A stretch of DNA of 14,114 bases from Candidatus Pelagibacterales bacterium (GCA_002732015.1 PCCU01000002.1:1-14114); one strand, 5' to 3'; positions 1-8,290 are shown, numbered from the stretch's first letter. The notes: generated by a model from the sequence alone, not told the origin. Numbers and translations: made by a program.

Positions 1-2
1 TT

Positions 3-89
3 TGGTGCCCACTCCCGGACTCGAACCGGGACGTCCTTACGGACAAGGGATTTTAAGTCCCTTGCGTCTACCTATTCCGCCAAGAGGGC
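3..89 (-). tRNA. tRNA-Leu, anticodon UAA
   Basis: The minus strand folds into a class II tRNA. The acceptor strand starts at 89, the anticodon loop CTTAAAA gives anticodon TAA (reads UUA), there is a long variable arm (TCC GTAA GGA type) and a T-loop TTCGAGT. The discriminator A is at 6 and an encoded CCA occupies 5-3. The acceptor stem has one U-U mismatch at its fifth pair (85 against 11); the other six pairs are Watson-Crick. It starts only 4 bases after the stop codon of the CinA-type gene on the same strand, so it may be processed from that transcript. Confidence 0.96.
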
Positions 90-93
90 ATTT

Positions 94-852
94 TTATTTT
101 AAAAATTGAATTTTAGCTTTGGTTAGATGTTTACACAATAGTTTTATTGCATTATTTATATTATTATTTTCATATCCCCTAAAGATTATTGTCGTTCCTA
201 TATTTGGTGGATTGTAAAAAGGATAGCTTCCTATATCAATATTTTTATTATCAATTTGTAATTCTGATAAAAACTTAGCAATATCTCCCTCTGGCTTAAA
301 TATTTTTATACTTTTGGAAAATATTTTTTTTCCTTTATTTAACTTTGGCTCAATATCTTCTAAAAACATAGCTTGCATAATTTTAGGTACCCCTGCCAAA
401 ACCCAAACATTTTTTATTTTAAACCCTGGGGCAGAACTAACAGAGTTTTTAATTAATTTAGCATTTGCAGGGACCATTGCCATTTTTAATCTGCTTTCAT
501 TTAATTCAATTTTTAAATTTTTATAATGATTTATTAACAACTCATGAGCTTTTTTATTTAATACTAGTTTTCTATTAAAAGCTTTTGCAACACATTCAGC
601 GGTAATATCATCATGCGTTGGCCCAATACCACCTGTTGTAAAAACATGAATATATAACTTTGATAAATCTTTTAAAGCCATAATAATTTGTTTTTCATCA
701 TCCCTAACTACTCTTACTTCTTTGACAAGATAGCCTAGGTGGTTACATCTTTTTGCAATAAAATTAAGATTAGAATCTTGAGTCTTTCCTGATAAAATCT
801 CATTACCTATAATTAAAATAGCAACAGTATTAAAATCTTTTTTCAATTTCAT
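94..852 (-). CDS. CinA-type molybdopterin-binding domain protein (competence/damage-inducible protein A family)
   Basis: A 252-residue cytoplasmic protein made only of the CinA N-terminal domain, which has the MoaB/Mog molybdopterin-binding fold. The family start (AILIIGNEILSGKTQDSN, residues about 11-28) and the glycine-rich GGIGPTHDD motif (about 74-82) are both clear. The C-terminal pyrrolidine-carboxylate/NMN-deamidase domain of full CinA (about 400 residues) is absent; such short versions are common in alphaproteobacteria. The family is linked to nucleotide repair or pterin binding, but the role of the short form is not settled. There is no close Shine-Dalgarno before the ATG. It diverges from map and runs straight into tRNA-Leu. 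A link to the molybdoenzyme at 3128-5416 is possible but only inferred. Confidence 0.9.
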   Translation of the reverse strand: MKLKKDFNTVAILIIGNEILSGKTQDSNLNFIAKRCNHLGYLVKEVRVVRDDEKQIIMALKDLSKLYIHVFTTGGIGPTHDDITAECVAKAFNRKLVLNKKAHELLINHYKNLKIELNESRLKMAMVPANAKLIKNSVSSAPGFKIKNVWVLAGVPKIMQAMFLEDIEPKLNKGKKIFSKSIKIFKPEGDIAKFLSELQIDNKNIDIGSYPFYNPPNIGTTIIFRGYENNNINNAIKLLCKHLTKAKIQFLK

Positions 853-919
853 AATAAAAATTAAATAGCCTAAAAAAGATTATTAAAGCTAATTTTTTTT
901 TCTAATACAATAAAATTCT

Positions 920-962
920 AAAAAAACTTTCTTTGCTACAGTTAATATTGCTCTAAAGAAAG
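920..962 (-). terminator. Hairpin followed by T-run in the cinA leader (possible attenuator or end of a small RNA)
   Basis: Read on the minus strand, an 8-bp perfect stem (CTTTCTTT with AAAGAAAG, arms 955-962 and 927-934) encloses a 20-nt loop and is followed at once by seven T (926-920). This is the form of an intrinsic terminator, although the stem is A/T-rich and weak. No minus-strand gene lies upstream for it to serve, since map is on the other strand. A TATAAT hexamer on the minus strand (980-975) would start RNA about 5 nt before the hairpin. It could be a leader attenuator or a roughly 50-nt RNA. Confidence 0.3.
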
Positions 963-1031
963 GCCAGTGATAATATTATATTGTTATAAAATATTTTTTT
1001 AAATATCATTATTTTTTAGGAAAAATAATTT

Positions 1032-1856
1032 ATGGAGAATATTAGAAAAACAGTATTAGATGATTACAACAATACTATTACTATTCACAGTACTAATGAT
1101 TTTGTATCAATGCGAAAAGCAGGAGAACTTGCAAGTAAAGTTTTAGATTTTATTGAACCACATGTAAAAGAAGGGGTAACAACAGAAAAACTAGATAGCC
1201 TATGTCATGACTATATATTAAAAAATGAAGCAATTCCAGCTCCTTTAAATTATAAAGGTTTTCCTAAGTCAATTTGCACTTCTATCAATCATGTAGTTTG
1301 CCACGGTATACCGGGACCAAAAGTATTAAAAAATAATGATATTATAAATATAGATATTACAGTAATTTTAGATGGCTGGCATGGCGATACTAGTAGAATG
1401 TTTTCTATTGGCAAACCGAATGTTAAATGTAAAAAATTAATGGATGCAACCTATGAAGCAATGTGGAAAGGAATACAAAAAGTGAAACCAGGAAATAGCA
1501 CTGGAGACATAGGGGCAGCAATTCAAAAATTTACGGAAAACTTAGGCTACTCAGTAGTTAGAGATTTTTGTGGTCACGGCATAGGTCAAAGGTTTCATAC
1601 TGCTCCAAATATTTTGCATTATGGACAAGAACAGCAAGGCACTAAATTAATTGAGGGGATGTTTTTTACTATTGAACCTATGATAAATTTAGGAAAAAAG
1701 GATATTCTGATTTTAGACGATGGATGGACAGCTGTAACAAGAGACAAAAAGTTATCTTCGCAGTACGAGCATACTATTGGTGTGACTAATACAGGGTATG
1801 AAGTTTTTACTATTTCTGAAAAAGAAAAGAAAGAAGGAAGAATTTTCAGTTGTTAA
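1032..1856 (+). CDS. map: Methionine aminopeptidase, type I
   Basis: A 274-residue cytosolic dinuclear-metal peptidase that removes the initiator Met from nascent proteins. All metal ligands of the pita-bread fold can be seen: the substrate-side His in VCHGIPG, the two Asp of NIDITVILDGWHGDTSRMF (split by DGWHGD), the His of CGHGIGQRFH, the Glu of FTIEPM and the Glu of QYEHTIGV. The length fits bacterial type Ia enzymes with no N-terminal zinc-finger extension. A Shine-Dalgarno AGGA lies 11 bases before the ATG. It is transcribed away from the CinA-type gene, and the small membrane-protein gene begins 28 bases after its stop, so the two may share a transcript. Confidence 0.97.
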   Translation: MENIRKTVLDDYNNTITIHSTNDFVSMRKAGELASKVLDFIEPHVKEGVTTEKLDSLCHDYILKNEAIPAPLNYKGFPKSICTSINHVVCHGIPGPKVLKNNDIINIDITVILDGWHGDTSRMFSIGKPNVKCKKLMDATYEAMWKGIQKVKPGNSTGDIGAAIQKFTENLGYSVVRDFCGHGIGQRFHTAPNILHYGQEQQGTKLIEGMFFTIEPMINLGKKDILILDDGWTAVTRDKKLSSQYEHTIGVTNTGYEVFTISEKEKKEGRIFSC

Positions 1857-1884
1857 TTTTTCAATTTAGTATTAATATGTTAAT

Positions 1885-2091
1885 ATGACATATCATCCAA
1901 TTATAGGAATTTTAATTTTTTTAATTACTATAATTATCTCATTTTTACTTGGTAAAAATGCATTCAGAAAATACAAAAATAAGGAAAAAAAATCAAACAT
2001 AAGTATTTTAGCTTCTAAAAATAAAGCTATTCACTCTAAACCACCAGAGGGGGATATAACTTCACCAGATGCGCCATGGTTAAGAGATTAA
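1885..2091 (+). CDS. Small single-helix membrane protein with SPDAxWL tail (copy 1)
   Basis: A 68-residue protein of unknown function. Residues 1-6 (MTYHPI) lead into one hydrophobic helix (about 6-23) ending at LLGK. A Lys-rich linker and the C-terminal motif SPDAPWLRD follow. Positive charge after the helix suggests the N-terminus is outside and the tail cytoplasmic. The protein at 10835-11017 on the other strand has the same plan: MxYHP start, GIxIF helix, FxLG end, Lys-rich linker and SPDAxWL tail. That makes this a real gene and a member of a paralogous pair. There is no clear Shine-Dalgarno; it follows map by 28 bases. I do not recognise the family. Confidence 0.8.
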   Translation: MTYHPIIGILIFLITIIISFLLGKNAFRKYKNKEKKSNISILASKNKAIHSKPPEGDITSPDAPWLRD

Positions 2092-2100
2092 AATCTTTCT

Positions 2101-2142
2101 TTGACTTAAATATGTAGATAAATTTATTATTGTTACTATAAT
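2101..2142 (+). promoter_or_regulatory. Candidate promoter(s) of the cytochrome c556 gene
   Basis: Two overlapping readings are possible. TTGACT (2101-2106), an 18-base spacer and TATTAT (2125-2130) would give a leader of about a dozen bases. TATAAT (2137-2142), a perfect -10 ending 7 bases before the ATG, would give a leaderless mRNA but lacks a good -35. No Shine-Dalgarno precedes the ATG. AT-rich sequence makes chance matches common. Confidence 0.4.
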
Positions 2143-2149
2143 AATATAC

Positions 2150-2677
2150 ATGAGAAATGTAATAATATTTATTTCACTTTTAACTTTATTGGTTTCTAAT
2201 TCGTACTCAAGTGAATTTGAGAATGCAAAAGATACTATTGAGTTAAGACAAGGAGTTATGCAAGGGATTTGGGCCCGCATAAAAAGATTAGCTCCTTTTA
2301 TTGAAGTTGATAATAATCTTGAATATAACGGGCAACTTGCAAAGCAAGATGCTGAAGACATAAAGCTACTACTTGAGAAATCTTTAAATCTTTGGCCTGA
2401 GTCCACAAATCTTTCTGCAAGAAACCTTACAAATGCAACACCAGCAATATGGGCAGTAGAAGATTACTTTAATAAATTATATAAAAATGCATTAATTTCT
2501 GCTAAGAATTTAGAAATGGCTTTGAATGATAATGATTGGGAAAAGGTTGATATTGCAATGTGTAATCTAGGAAATGCTTGCGGAACATGTCATGCTAGTT
2601 TTAGAAGATTATTGACAAATCAATTGGCTAACGAAGCTTCTGCCTGGTCCGGAAAATACATTAATAAATGTAATTAG
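2150..2677 (+). CDS. Periplasmic class II c-type cytochrome (cytochrome c556 / c' family)
   Basis: A 175-residue secreted haem protein. Residues 1-20 form a signal peptide (hydrophobic IIFISLLTLLVS, cleavage near YSSEF). The mature part has the four-helix-bundle pattern of the family: a first helix with R33 and M37 (RQGVMQGIW), then LAPF, and a final helix with the haem-binding CGTCH at 144-148 close to the C-terminus. M37 fits the sixth haem ligand of low-spin c556 proteins rather than an open-site cytochrome c'. Two further Cys (138 and 174) lie outside the haem motif. The electron-transfer partner cannot be told from the context. The gene ends 2 bases from the convergent hspQ, with no room for a terminator between them. 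Confidence 0.93.
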   Translation: MRNVIIFISLLTLLVSNSYSSEFENAKDTIELRQGVMQGIWARIKRLAPFIEVDNNLEYNGQLAKQDAEDIKLLLEKSLNLWPESTNLSARNLTNATPAIWAVEDYFNKLYKNALISAKNLEMALNDNDWEKVDIAMCNLGNACGTCHASFRRLLTNQLANEASAWSGKYINKCN

Positions 2678-2679
2678 CT

Positions 2680-3024
2680 TTACTGTATATTAGAGTTTTT
2701 TAGAATATATTTACCATCAACTATTCCTTCAAATAAAGTCTCAATTTGAGGATGAGAACATGGGTCAAGATTTTCATCGTGTAAAAGATTTTGCTGAGAA
2801 ACATAGGCTATGTATGGACCATCTTCATTTTCTGCAAAAAGATGATAAAAAGGTTGGTTTCTCTTTGGTCTAATATGTGCTGGTATTGACTCATACCACT
2901 CTTCGCTATTCATAAACTCTGGATCAACATCAAATATTACTCCTCTAAAGGGATAAAATCGATGTTTAACAACTTCTCCTATAGTAAATTTTGGAGAGTC
3001 TAAGTTTTGAATTTGCTTGCTCAT
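2680..3024 (-). CDS. hspQ: Heat shock protein HspQ (YccV-like, hemimethylated-DNA-binding fold)
   Basis: A 114-residue cytoplasmic protein covering the whole HspQ domain. It shows FTIGEVVKHRFYPFRGVIFDVDPEF (split into FTIGEVVKHRFYPF and RGVIFDVDPEF), the tryptophan block EEWYESIP, the Arg/Lys block RPKRNQPFYHLF, and the closing YVSQQNLL segment. In enterobacteria the protein binds hemimethylated DNA and acts as a specificity factor for Lon protease. In alphaproteobacteria it is a common conserved single-domain gene. No Shine-Dalgarno is visible before the ATG. It is monocistronic, convergent with the cytochrome gene and divergent from the CoxL-like gene. Confidence 0.93.
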   Translation of the reverse strand: MSKQIQNLDSPKFTIGEVVKHRFYPFRGVIFDVDPEFMNSEEWYESIPAHIRPKRNQPFYHLFAENEDGPYIAYVSQQNLLHDENLDPCSHPQIETLFEGIVDGKYILKNSNIQ

Positions 3025-3127
3025 TATATATTTTTTTTTAAATATTTATTATTATATAATAAATATAATTTAATAGAATCTAATTTTCAATGTAGTAATC
3101 TAATTTGCATTAAAAAAAAGGATAATA

Positions 3128-5416
3128 ATGAAATTTGGAATAGGACAACCCTTAACTAGAGTCGAAGATAGCCGTTTGCTTACTGGGAATGGATTATATA
3201 ATGATGATATATCTTTTGAAAATCAAGCTTATATGTATGTTTTAAGGTCACCTCATGCAAATGCAAAAATATTAGACATTAATTTATCAGAAACCTTAGG
3301 AACTTCTGGGTTATTAAAGATAATTAATTGGAAAGATATAAAAGAATTATCTATAAATAATATGAGAACTACTTTCCTTGTAAAAAACAGAGACGGGAAT
3401 GAAATGATAGATACTCCAAGACATATATTAGCAAAAAATAATGTTAGATATGTCGGAGACCCTATATTAGCAATTATTGCTGAGTCACTTGAAATTGCAG
3501 AAAGTGTAGCAGAAAATATAGTTATTAATTATGAAGAATATGAAAGCGTAACTAATATATCTAATGCTATTAAAAATAATATTATCTCAGTAAGAGATGA
3601 AGTTTCTAATAACACATGCTTTGATTGGGAATTAGGTGATAAAGAAAATACTCTAAAAGAAATTAACTCATCCACACATAAAATAAATATTCAATTAATT
3701 AACAACAGACTTGTACCCAATCCAATGGAATGTAGAAGTACAATAGGTATTTATGATGAAAATAATGATGAATATACTTTATACTGTTCTAGTCAAGGCG
3801 TACACAGTCTAAAACGTAAATTATCATCCATTTTAAATGTGAATGAAAATAAAGTGCATGTAATAACTAAAGATGTTGGCGGAGGTTTTGGGATGAAAAT
3901 ATTCAACTATCCTGAGTATATTTTATCTCTAGCTGCATCTAATATTGTAAGAAGACCTGTTAAATGGAAAGCTTCCAGAACAGAAAGTTTCTTGTCTGAT
4001 ATTCATGGCAGGGATCATTTTAGTAAAGCTACACTAGGTATAGATAAGAATTTTAAATTTAAGGCTTTAATGGTAGAAACTTTGGCTAATATGGGAGCGT
4101 ACATGTCAGACTTTGCTGTTTTTATTCCTACATATGCTGGAACAGGAATGCTAACAGGATGTTATGATATAAAAAAAGCTTATGCTAATGTAAAGGGTGT
4201 ATATACTAATACTAGTCCAACAGATGCATATAGAGGTGCTGGTAGGCCTGAAGCATCTTACTTGATAGAAAGGTTAGTCGACAAATCAGCTAAGGAACTA
4301 GGGATAAGTCCAATTAAAATAAGAGAAATAAACCTTATTGATAAATCCCAGATGCCGTACAGAACTGCATTGGGGCACACTTATGATAGTGGTGATTTTA
4401 AAAAAAATCTTAGAGATGCAGTAAATGTTTCTCAATTAAATAAATTTGAAAATAGAAGAAAAGAATCTTTAGAGAAAGGATACCTCAGAGGAATTGGAGT
4501 TTCTACATATATTGAAGCTTGTGGGGGTGGAGGACCTGAATTTGCTAATGTAAGTGTAGGAAAAAATGGGAACATAACTGTAAAAATAGGAACGCAGTCA
4601 AATGGACAAGGACATGAAACCTCTTATGGACAAATAGTTTCGGAGATACTAGGAGTAGATATTTCGTTAATTCAGGTAGTTCAAGGCAATAGTAAAGAAA
4701 TAGAAAAAGGTTCTGGTACAGGAGGATCAAGATCTACACCAGTAGGAGGAAGTGCTTTAAAAGTAGCAACTGAAAATTTGATAAAAAAAATTAAAATTCT
4801 TTTATCAGAAAAATTTAGCATAAATCCCTTGTCTATCTACTATAATCAAGGAACTTTTAATTTTAATGATAAAAGTTTAACGTTAGCAGAAATTTCTAAT
4901 TTATTTTCTTCCTATAATGCCCATTTAGAGGAAGATGGCATATGGACTCCTATACAAGGGACATTTACCTACCCTAATGGAACCCATATTTGTGAACTTG
5001 AGATTAACAAGGAAACAGGAAAAGTAAGTATATTGGCATATTATGTTGTAGACGACTTTGGAAAAGTAATAAACCCCTTGTTATTAGAGGGTCAAGTTCA
5101 TGGAGGAATTGTTCAAGGAATAGGACAAGCTTTATTTGAAGAAACCTTATATGATGAAAACGGTCAACTTATAAGTGGTTCGCTCATGGATTACGCTATA
5201 CCTAGAGCAAGCGATGTTCCTAATTTTAGTTTTTCGTATAATGAAATTTTTTGTAAAAATAATTTATTAGGAGTAAAAGGAGCTGGAGAAGCTGGCGCAA
5301 TAGGAGCGCCGCCTGCTGTAATTAATGCCGTATGTAATGCTCTTAATATTGCTCATGTAGACATGCCTGCTAAACCAGAAAAGCTATGGAAAATAATAAA
5401 CGAAAAAAAAGATTGA
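3128..5416 (+). CDS. Xanthine dehydrogenase/CO dehydrogenase-type molybdopterin-binding large subunit (form II CoxL-like)
   Basis: A 762-residue molybdenum hydroxylase subunit, full length for the family. It begins with the family signature GIGQPLTRVEDSRLLTG (residues 4-20). The molybdopterin motif GGGFGMK is at 251-257, the active-site loop AYRGAGRPE at 367-375, SNGQGHETSYGQ in the middle, and the C-terminal GAGEAG carries the expected catalytic Glu (about 721). The loop is the AYRGAGR form II type, not the AYRCSFR of true CO dehydrogenase (form I), so the substrate is probably an aldehyde, purine or other heterocycle. The small (2Fe-2S) and medium (FAD) subunit genes that normally sit beside it are absent, and both neighbours point away or convergently. 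The Shine-Dalgarno AGGA lies 6 bases before the ATG. Confidence 0.92.
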   Translation: MKFGIGQPLTRVEDSRLLTGNGLYNDDISFENQAYMYVLRSPHANAKILDINLSETLGTSGLLKIINWKDIKELSINNMRTTFLVKNRDGNEMIDTPRHILAKNNVRYVGDPILAIIAESLEIAESVAENIVINYEEYESVTNISNAIKNNIISVRDEVSNNTCFDWELGDKENTLKEINSSTHKINIQLINNRLVPNPMECRSTIGIYDENNDEYTLYCSSQGVHSLKRKLSSILNVNENKVHVITKDVGGGFGMKIFNYPEYILSLAASNIVRRPVKWKASRTESFLSDIHGRDHFSKATLGIDKNFKFKALMVETLANMGAYMSDFAVFIPTYAGTGMLTGCYDIKKAYANVKGVYTNTSPTDAYRGAGRPEASYLIERLVDKSAKELGISPIKIREINLIDKSQMPYRTALGHTYDSGDFKKNLRDAVNVSQLNKFENRRKESLEKGYLRGIGVSTYIEACGGGGPEFANVSVGKNGNITVKIGTQSNGQGHETSYGQIVSEILGVDISLIQVVQGNSKEIEKGSGTGGSRSTPVGGSALKVATENLIKKIKILLSEKFSINPLSIYYNQGTFNFNDKSLTLAEISNLFSSYNAHLEEDGIWTPIQGTFTYPNGTHICELEINKETGKVSILAYYVVDDFGKVINPLLLEGQVHGGIVQGIGQALFEETLYDENGQLISGSLMDYAIPRASDVPNFSFSYNEIFCKNNLLGVKGAGEAGAIGAPPAVINAVCNALNIAHVDMPAKPEKLWKIINEKKD

Positions 5417-5424
5417 ATTAGTTT

Positions 5425-6384
5425 CTATTGAAAAGCTTCTTCCCAAGTTCCTTTGGTTGCAGCCTTTGAGTATTCAGTTGCTCTATTTTCAAAGAAATTT
5501 GTGTGTTCCACTCCATTTAACATGACATCTATCCAAGGTAGAGGGTTAGTGCCTACATTATAAATTGGCTGAAGATTTAACTGGACTAACCTGATATCAG
5601 CAATATATCTAATATATTTTTTTACACTTTCTGGTCTCAATCCTTCTACACTTCCCAATTCAAATGCTCTATCTATAAAAGCATCTTCATGGGATATCAT
5701 AGTATTACAAGCCTTGTATAAATCTACTTGTAGTTTTTTTACATCTATATCAGAGTTTTCTGATAAGAAAGTATTGAATAGTTTAATAATAGACTCCGTG
5801 TGTAAACTTTCATCTCTAGCAGACCATGTAACTATTTGCCCCATACCCTTCATCTTATTAAATCTTGGAAAGTTAAGTAGTATCGCAAAAGTAGCAAACA
5901 ACTGCAAACCTTCAGTAAAAGCACCAAAAATTGCCAAAGTTTTGGCAATGTCTTCTTTCGAGCTAGTATTGAATTGTTGCATATAGTCATATTTATCACG
6001 CATTTCTTTGATCTGAAGAAATGCTTGATACTCAACCTCTGGCATTCCTATTGTATCTAATAAGTGAGAATAGGCTGCAACATGAATTGTTTCCATATTA
6101 GAGAAGGAGGCCAACATCATTTGAACTTCAGTAGGTTTAAAAACTTGTGAATAGTGTTTCATATAGCAGTTATTAACTTCAATATCTGACTGTGTAAAAA
6201 ATCTAAAAATTTGCGAAAGTAAATTTTTCTCCTGCTTAGTTAACTTTCTATTCCAATCAGAAACATCATCTGCAAGAGGAACTTCCTCAGGCAGCCAATG
6301 TATTCTTTGTTGTTGCAACCAAGCATCATAGGCCCATGGATACTTAAATGGTTTATAAACAGGTCTAGCATCTAATAATGACAA
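5425..6384 (-). CDS. nrdB: Ribonucleoside-diphosphate reductase, class Ia beta subunit
   Basis: A 319-residue di-iron radical subunit. The iron ligands are complete: D67 (TQSDIEV), E98 and H101 (NMETIHVAAY), E158 (FTEGLQ), E192 and H195 (ARDESLH). Y105, seven residues after E98, matches the radical Tyr122 of E. coli in spacing, so this is a tyrosyl-radical class I enzyme. The C-terminal tail, which docks into alpha, is present. The start codon is TTG, supported by a strong Shine-Dalgarno (AAGGAG, 6 bases upstream) and by the family N-terminus. It lies 15 bases after nrdA in one operon and ends 8 bases from the convergent CoxL-like gene, with no clear terminator between them. Confidence 0.97.
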   Translation of the reverse strand: MSLLDARPVYKPFKYPWAYDAWLQQQRIHWLPEEVPLADDVSDWNRKLTKQEKNLLSQIFRFFTQSDIEVNNCYMKHYSQVFKPTEVQMMLASFSNMETIHVAAYSHLLDTIGMPEVEYQAFLQIKEMRDKYDYMQQFNTSSKEDIAKTLAIFGAFTEGLQLFATFAILLNFPRFNKMKGMGQIVTWSARDESLHTESIIKLFNTFLSENSDIDVKKLQVDLYKACNTMISHEDAFIDRAFELGSVEGLRPESVKKYIRYIADIRLVQLNLQPIYNVGTNPLPWIDVMLNGVEHTNFFENRATEYSKAATKGTWEEAFQ

Positions 6385-6399
6385 TTTCTTACTCCTTTT

Positions 6400-8283
6400 T
6401 TATTGACAGGACAAACATTCTTCATAATCTAGTTCATTTTCCTTTGGTTCTTCATTTTCATTTATTTTACCTTTTAAAGGAACTTTTACATTACTCGCAT
6501 CTTGATTTACTACCTCAGCTCTTTGTAATGACATAGACCTTAAATAATATAGACTTTTTATTCCTTTTTTCCATGCAGAATAATGAATATTGTGAAGTTC
6601 TTTTTTATGTATATCTGGTTTTAAAAAAATATTTAGTGATTGGGACTGACAGACAAATTGGGTTCTATCGCCAGCTAATTCTATTAAATATCTCTGATCA
6701 ATTTCAAATGCTGTCTTAAATATTGCTTTTTCATTATCATCAAGAAATTCTAAATGTTGTACTGAACCTTTATTAACTGTAATCGAAGACCAAACTTCTT
6801 CAGTATCTTTTCCTTTTTTAGATAAAACTTTCTTTAGAATTGGATTTCTAACGTTAAAAGATCCTGATAAGGTTTTTTGAGTAAAGCTGTTTGTTGCAAT
6901 AGGCTCTACTCCAGGAGAAGAACCTCCACAAATGATCGAGATAGACGCAGTTGGAGCAATTGCAATTTTATTTGAAAACCTTTCCTGCACTCCATAATCG
7001 TTAGCATCAGGACATGCGCCTTTGTCTTTTGCCAAAATTTTGGATGCGCTATCTGCTTGCTCTTTTATATAAGAAAATATTCTTTTGTTCCATACCTTTG
7101 CCATTACTGATTCTATTGGTATTCTTTTTTTCTGAAGGAAAGAGTGAAATCCCATTACTCCTAGCCCAACACTTCTTTCTCTAAAAGCAGAATATTTTGC
7201 ACTATTCATCGTTTCTGGAGCTCTTGTGATGAAATCTTCCATTACATTATCTAAGAACTTCATAATATCTAATATAAAAATAGGGTTATCATGCCACTCA
7301 TCATATTTTTCTAAATTTACAGATGATAAACAACATACTGCCGTCCTTCTCTTTCCTAAATGATCTAAACCAGTAGGAAGTGTAATTTCGCTGCAGAGGT
7401 TTGACATTTTTACTTGCAAACCTGACATCTTATGATGATGTGGAATAGCCTCATTGACTTTATCAATAAATAAAAGATAGGGCTCACCTGTTTCCATTCT
7501 AGCTGTTAAGATTTTTATCCATAAGGACCTAGCTTTAATTGTTTGCTGAATAGATCCGTCTTTAGGACTTTTTAAAACCCAATTTAAATCTTCTTCAACA
7601 GCTCTCATAAAATCATCCGAAATTACTACACCATGATGCAGATTTAAAGCCTTGCGATTTGGATCTCCGCCTGTAGGCCTTCTAAGATCAACAAACTCTT
7701 CAATTTCTGGATGCCATACCGGCAAATAACATGCAGCAGATCCCCTTCTCAAACTTCCTTGACTAATTGCAAGAGTTAAAGAGTCCATCACTCGGATAAA
7801 AGGAACTACACCTGACGTCTTACCTGCTTGACCAACTTTTTCACCCTGACCTCTTAGATTTCCCCAATAAGATCCTATTCCTCCTCCTTTGGAGGCTAAC
7901 CAAACATTCTCATTCCAAAGTTCTAATATTCCGTGAAGGCTATCATTTGCCTCATTTAAAAAGCACGATATTGGAAGTCCTCTGTTGGTTCCACCATTAG
8001 ATAAAATTGGAGTAGAGGGCATAAACCAATGATTAGACATATAATTGTAGATTCTTTGTGCATGTTCATTATCATCAGAAAAATAACTAGCAACCCTAGC
8101 AAACATTCCTTGATAGTCTTCATCTGGGAGGAGATACCTATCTTTTAGAGTTGACTTGCCAAACTCAGTCAATAAGGAATCTTTGCTAGGATTCTTCTTT
8201 ACACTTACACCTGGCTTAATTTGAACAACATTAAGGATGTCAGAGTTCTTTTTTTCTGTATTATGTTTTAATTTATTCAACAT
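6400..8283 (-). CDS. nrdA: Ribonucleoside-diphosphate reductase, class I alpha subunit, short form without ATP-cone
   Basis: The catalytic subunit that reduces NDPs to dNDPs. From the chosen start it has 627 residues. Active-site residues: first redox Cys C107 (PISCFLN), thiyl Cys C297 and E299 (NLCSEITLP), partner Cys at 317-318 (AVCCLS), the radical-relay pair Y579-Y580 (LYYLRS) and the C-terminal shuttle CLSC ending one residue before the stop. E. coli NrdA has about 760 residues; the roughly 95-residue N-terminal ATP-cone is missing, so there is no overall-activity dATP switch. An ATG 11 codons upstream (8316) is also open but lacks a Shine-Dalgarno and lies among promoter-like sites; the 8283 ATG has a GGA upstream. 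It heads the nrdAB operon. Confidence 0.95.
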   Translation of the reverse strand: MLNKLKHNTEKKNSDILNVVQIKPGVSVKKNPSKDSLLTEFGKSTLKDRYLLPDEDYQGMFARVASYFSDDNEHAQRIYNYMSNHWFMPSTPILSNGGTNRGLPISCFLNEANDSLHGILELWNENVWLASKGGGIGSYWGNLRGQGEKVGQAGKTSGVVPFIRVMDSLTLAISQGSLRRGSAACYLPVWHPEIEEFVDLRRPTGGDPNRKALNLHHGVVISDDFMRAVEEDLNWVLKSPKDGSIQQTIKARSLWIKILTARMETGEPYLLFIDKVNEAIPHHHKMSGLQVKMSNLCSEITLPTGLDHLGKRRTAVCCLSSVNLEKYDEWHDNPIFILDIMKFLDNVMEDFITRAPETMNSAKYSAFRERSVGLGVMGFHSFLQKKRIPIESVMAKVWNKRIFSYIKEQADSASKILAKDKGACPDANDYGVQERFSNKIAIAPTASISIICGGSSPGVEPIATNSFTQKTLSGSFNVRNPILKKVLSKKGKDTEEVWSSITVNKGSVQHLEFLDDNEKAIFKTAFEIDQRYLIELAGDRTQFVCQSQSLNIFLKPDIHKKELHNIHYSAWKKGIKSLYYLRSMSLQRAEVVNQDASNVKVPLKGKINENEEPKENELDYEECLSCQ

Positions 8284-8290
8284 CAATTTT

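Noticed and set aside
2080..2406. Minus-strand open frame of 108 codons
   Set aside because: It lies over the cytochrome c556 gene and its promoter, is rich in Ser/Cys as antisense frames are here, and matches no family.
5404..5424. T-run after nrdB as a terminator
   Set aside because: On the minus strand eight T follow the gene, but only a 4-bp A/T stem precedes them, and the run is part of the CoxL-like coding end.
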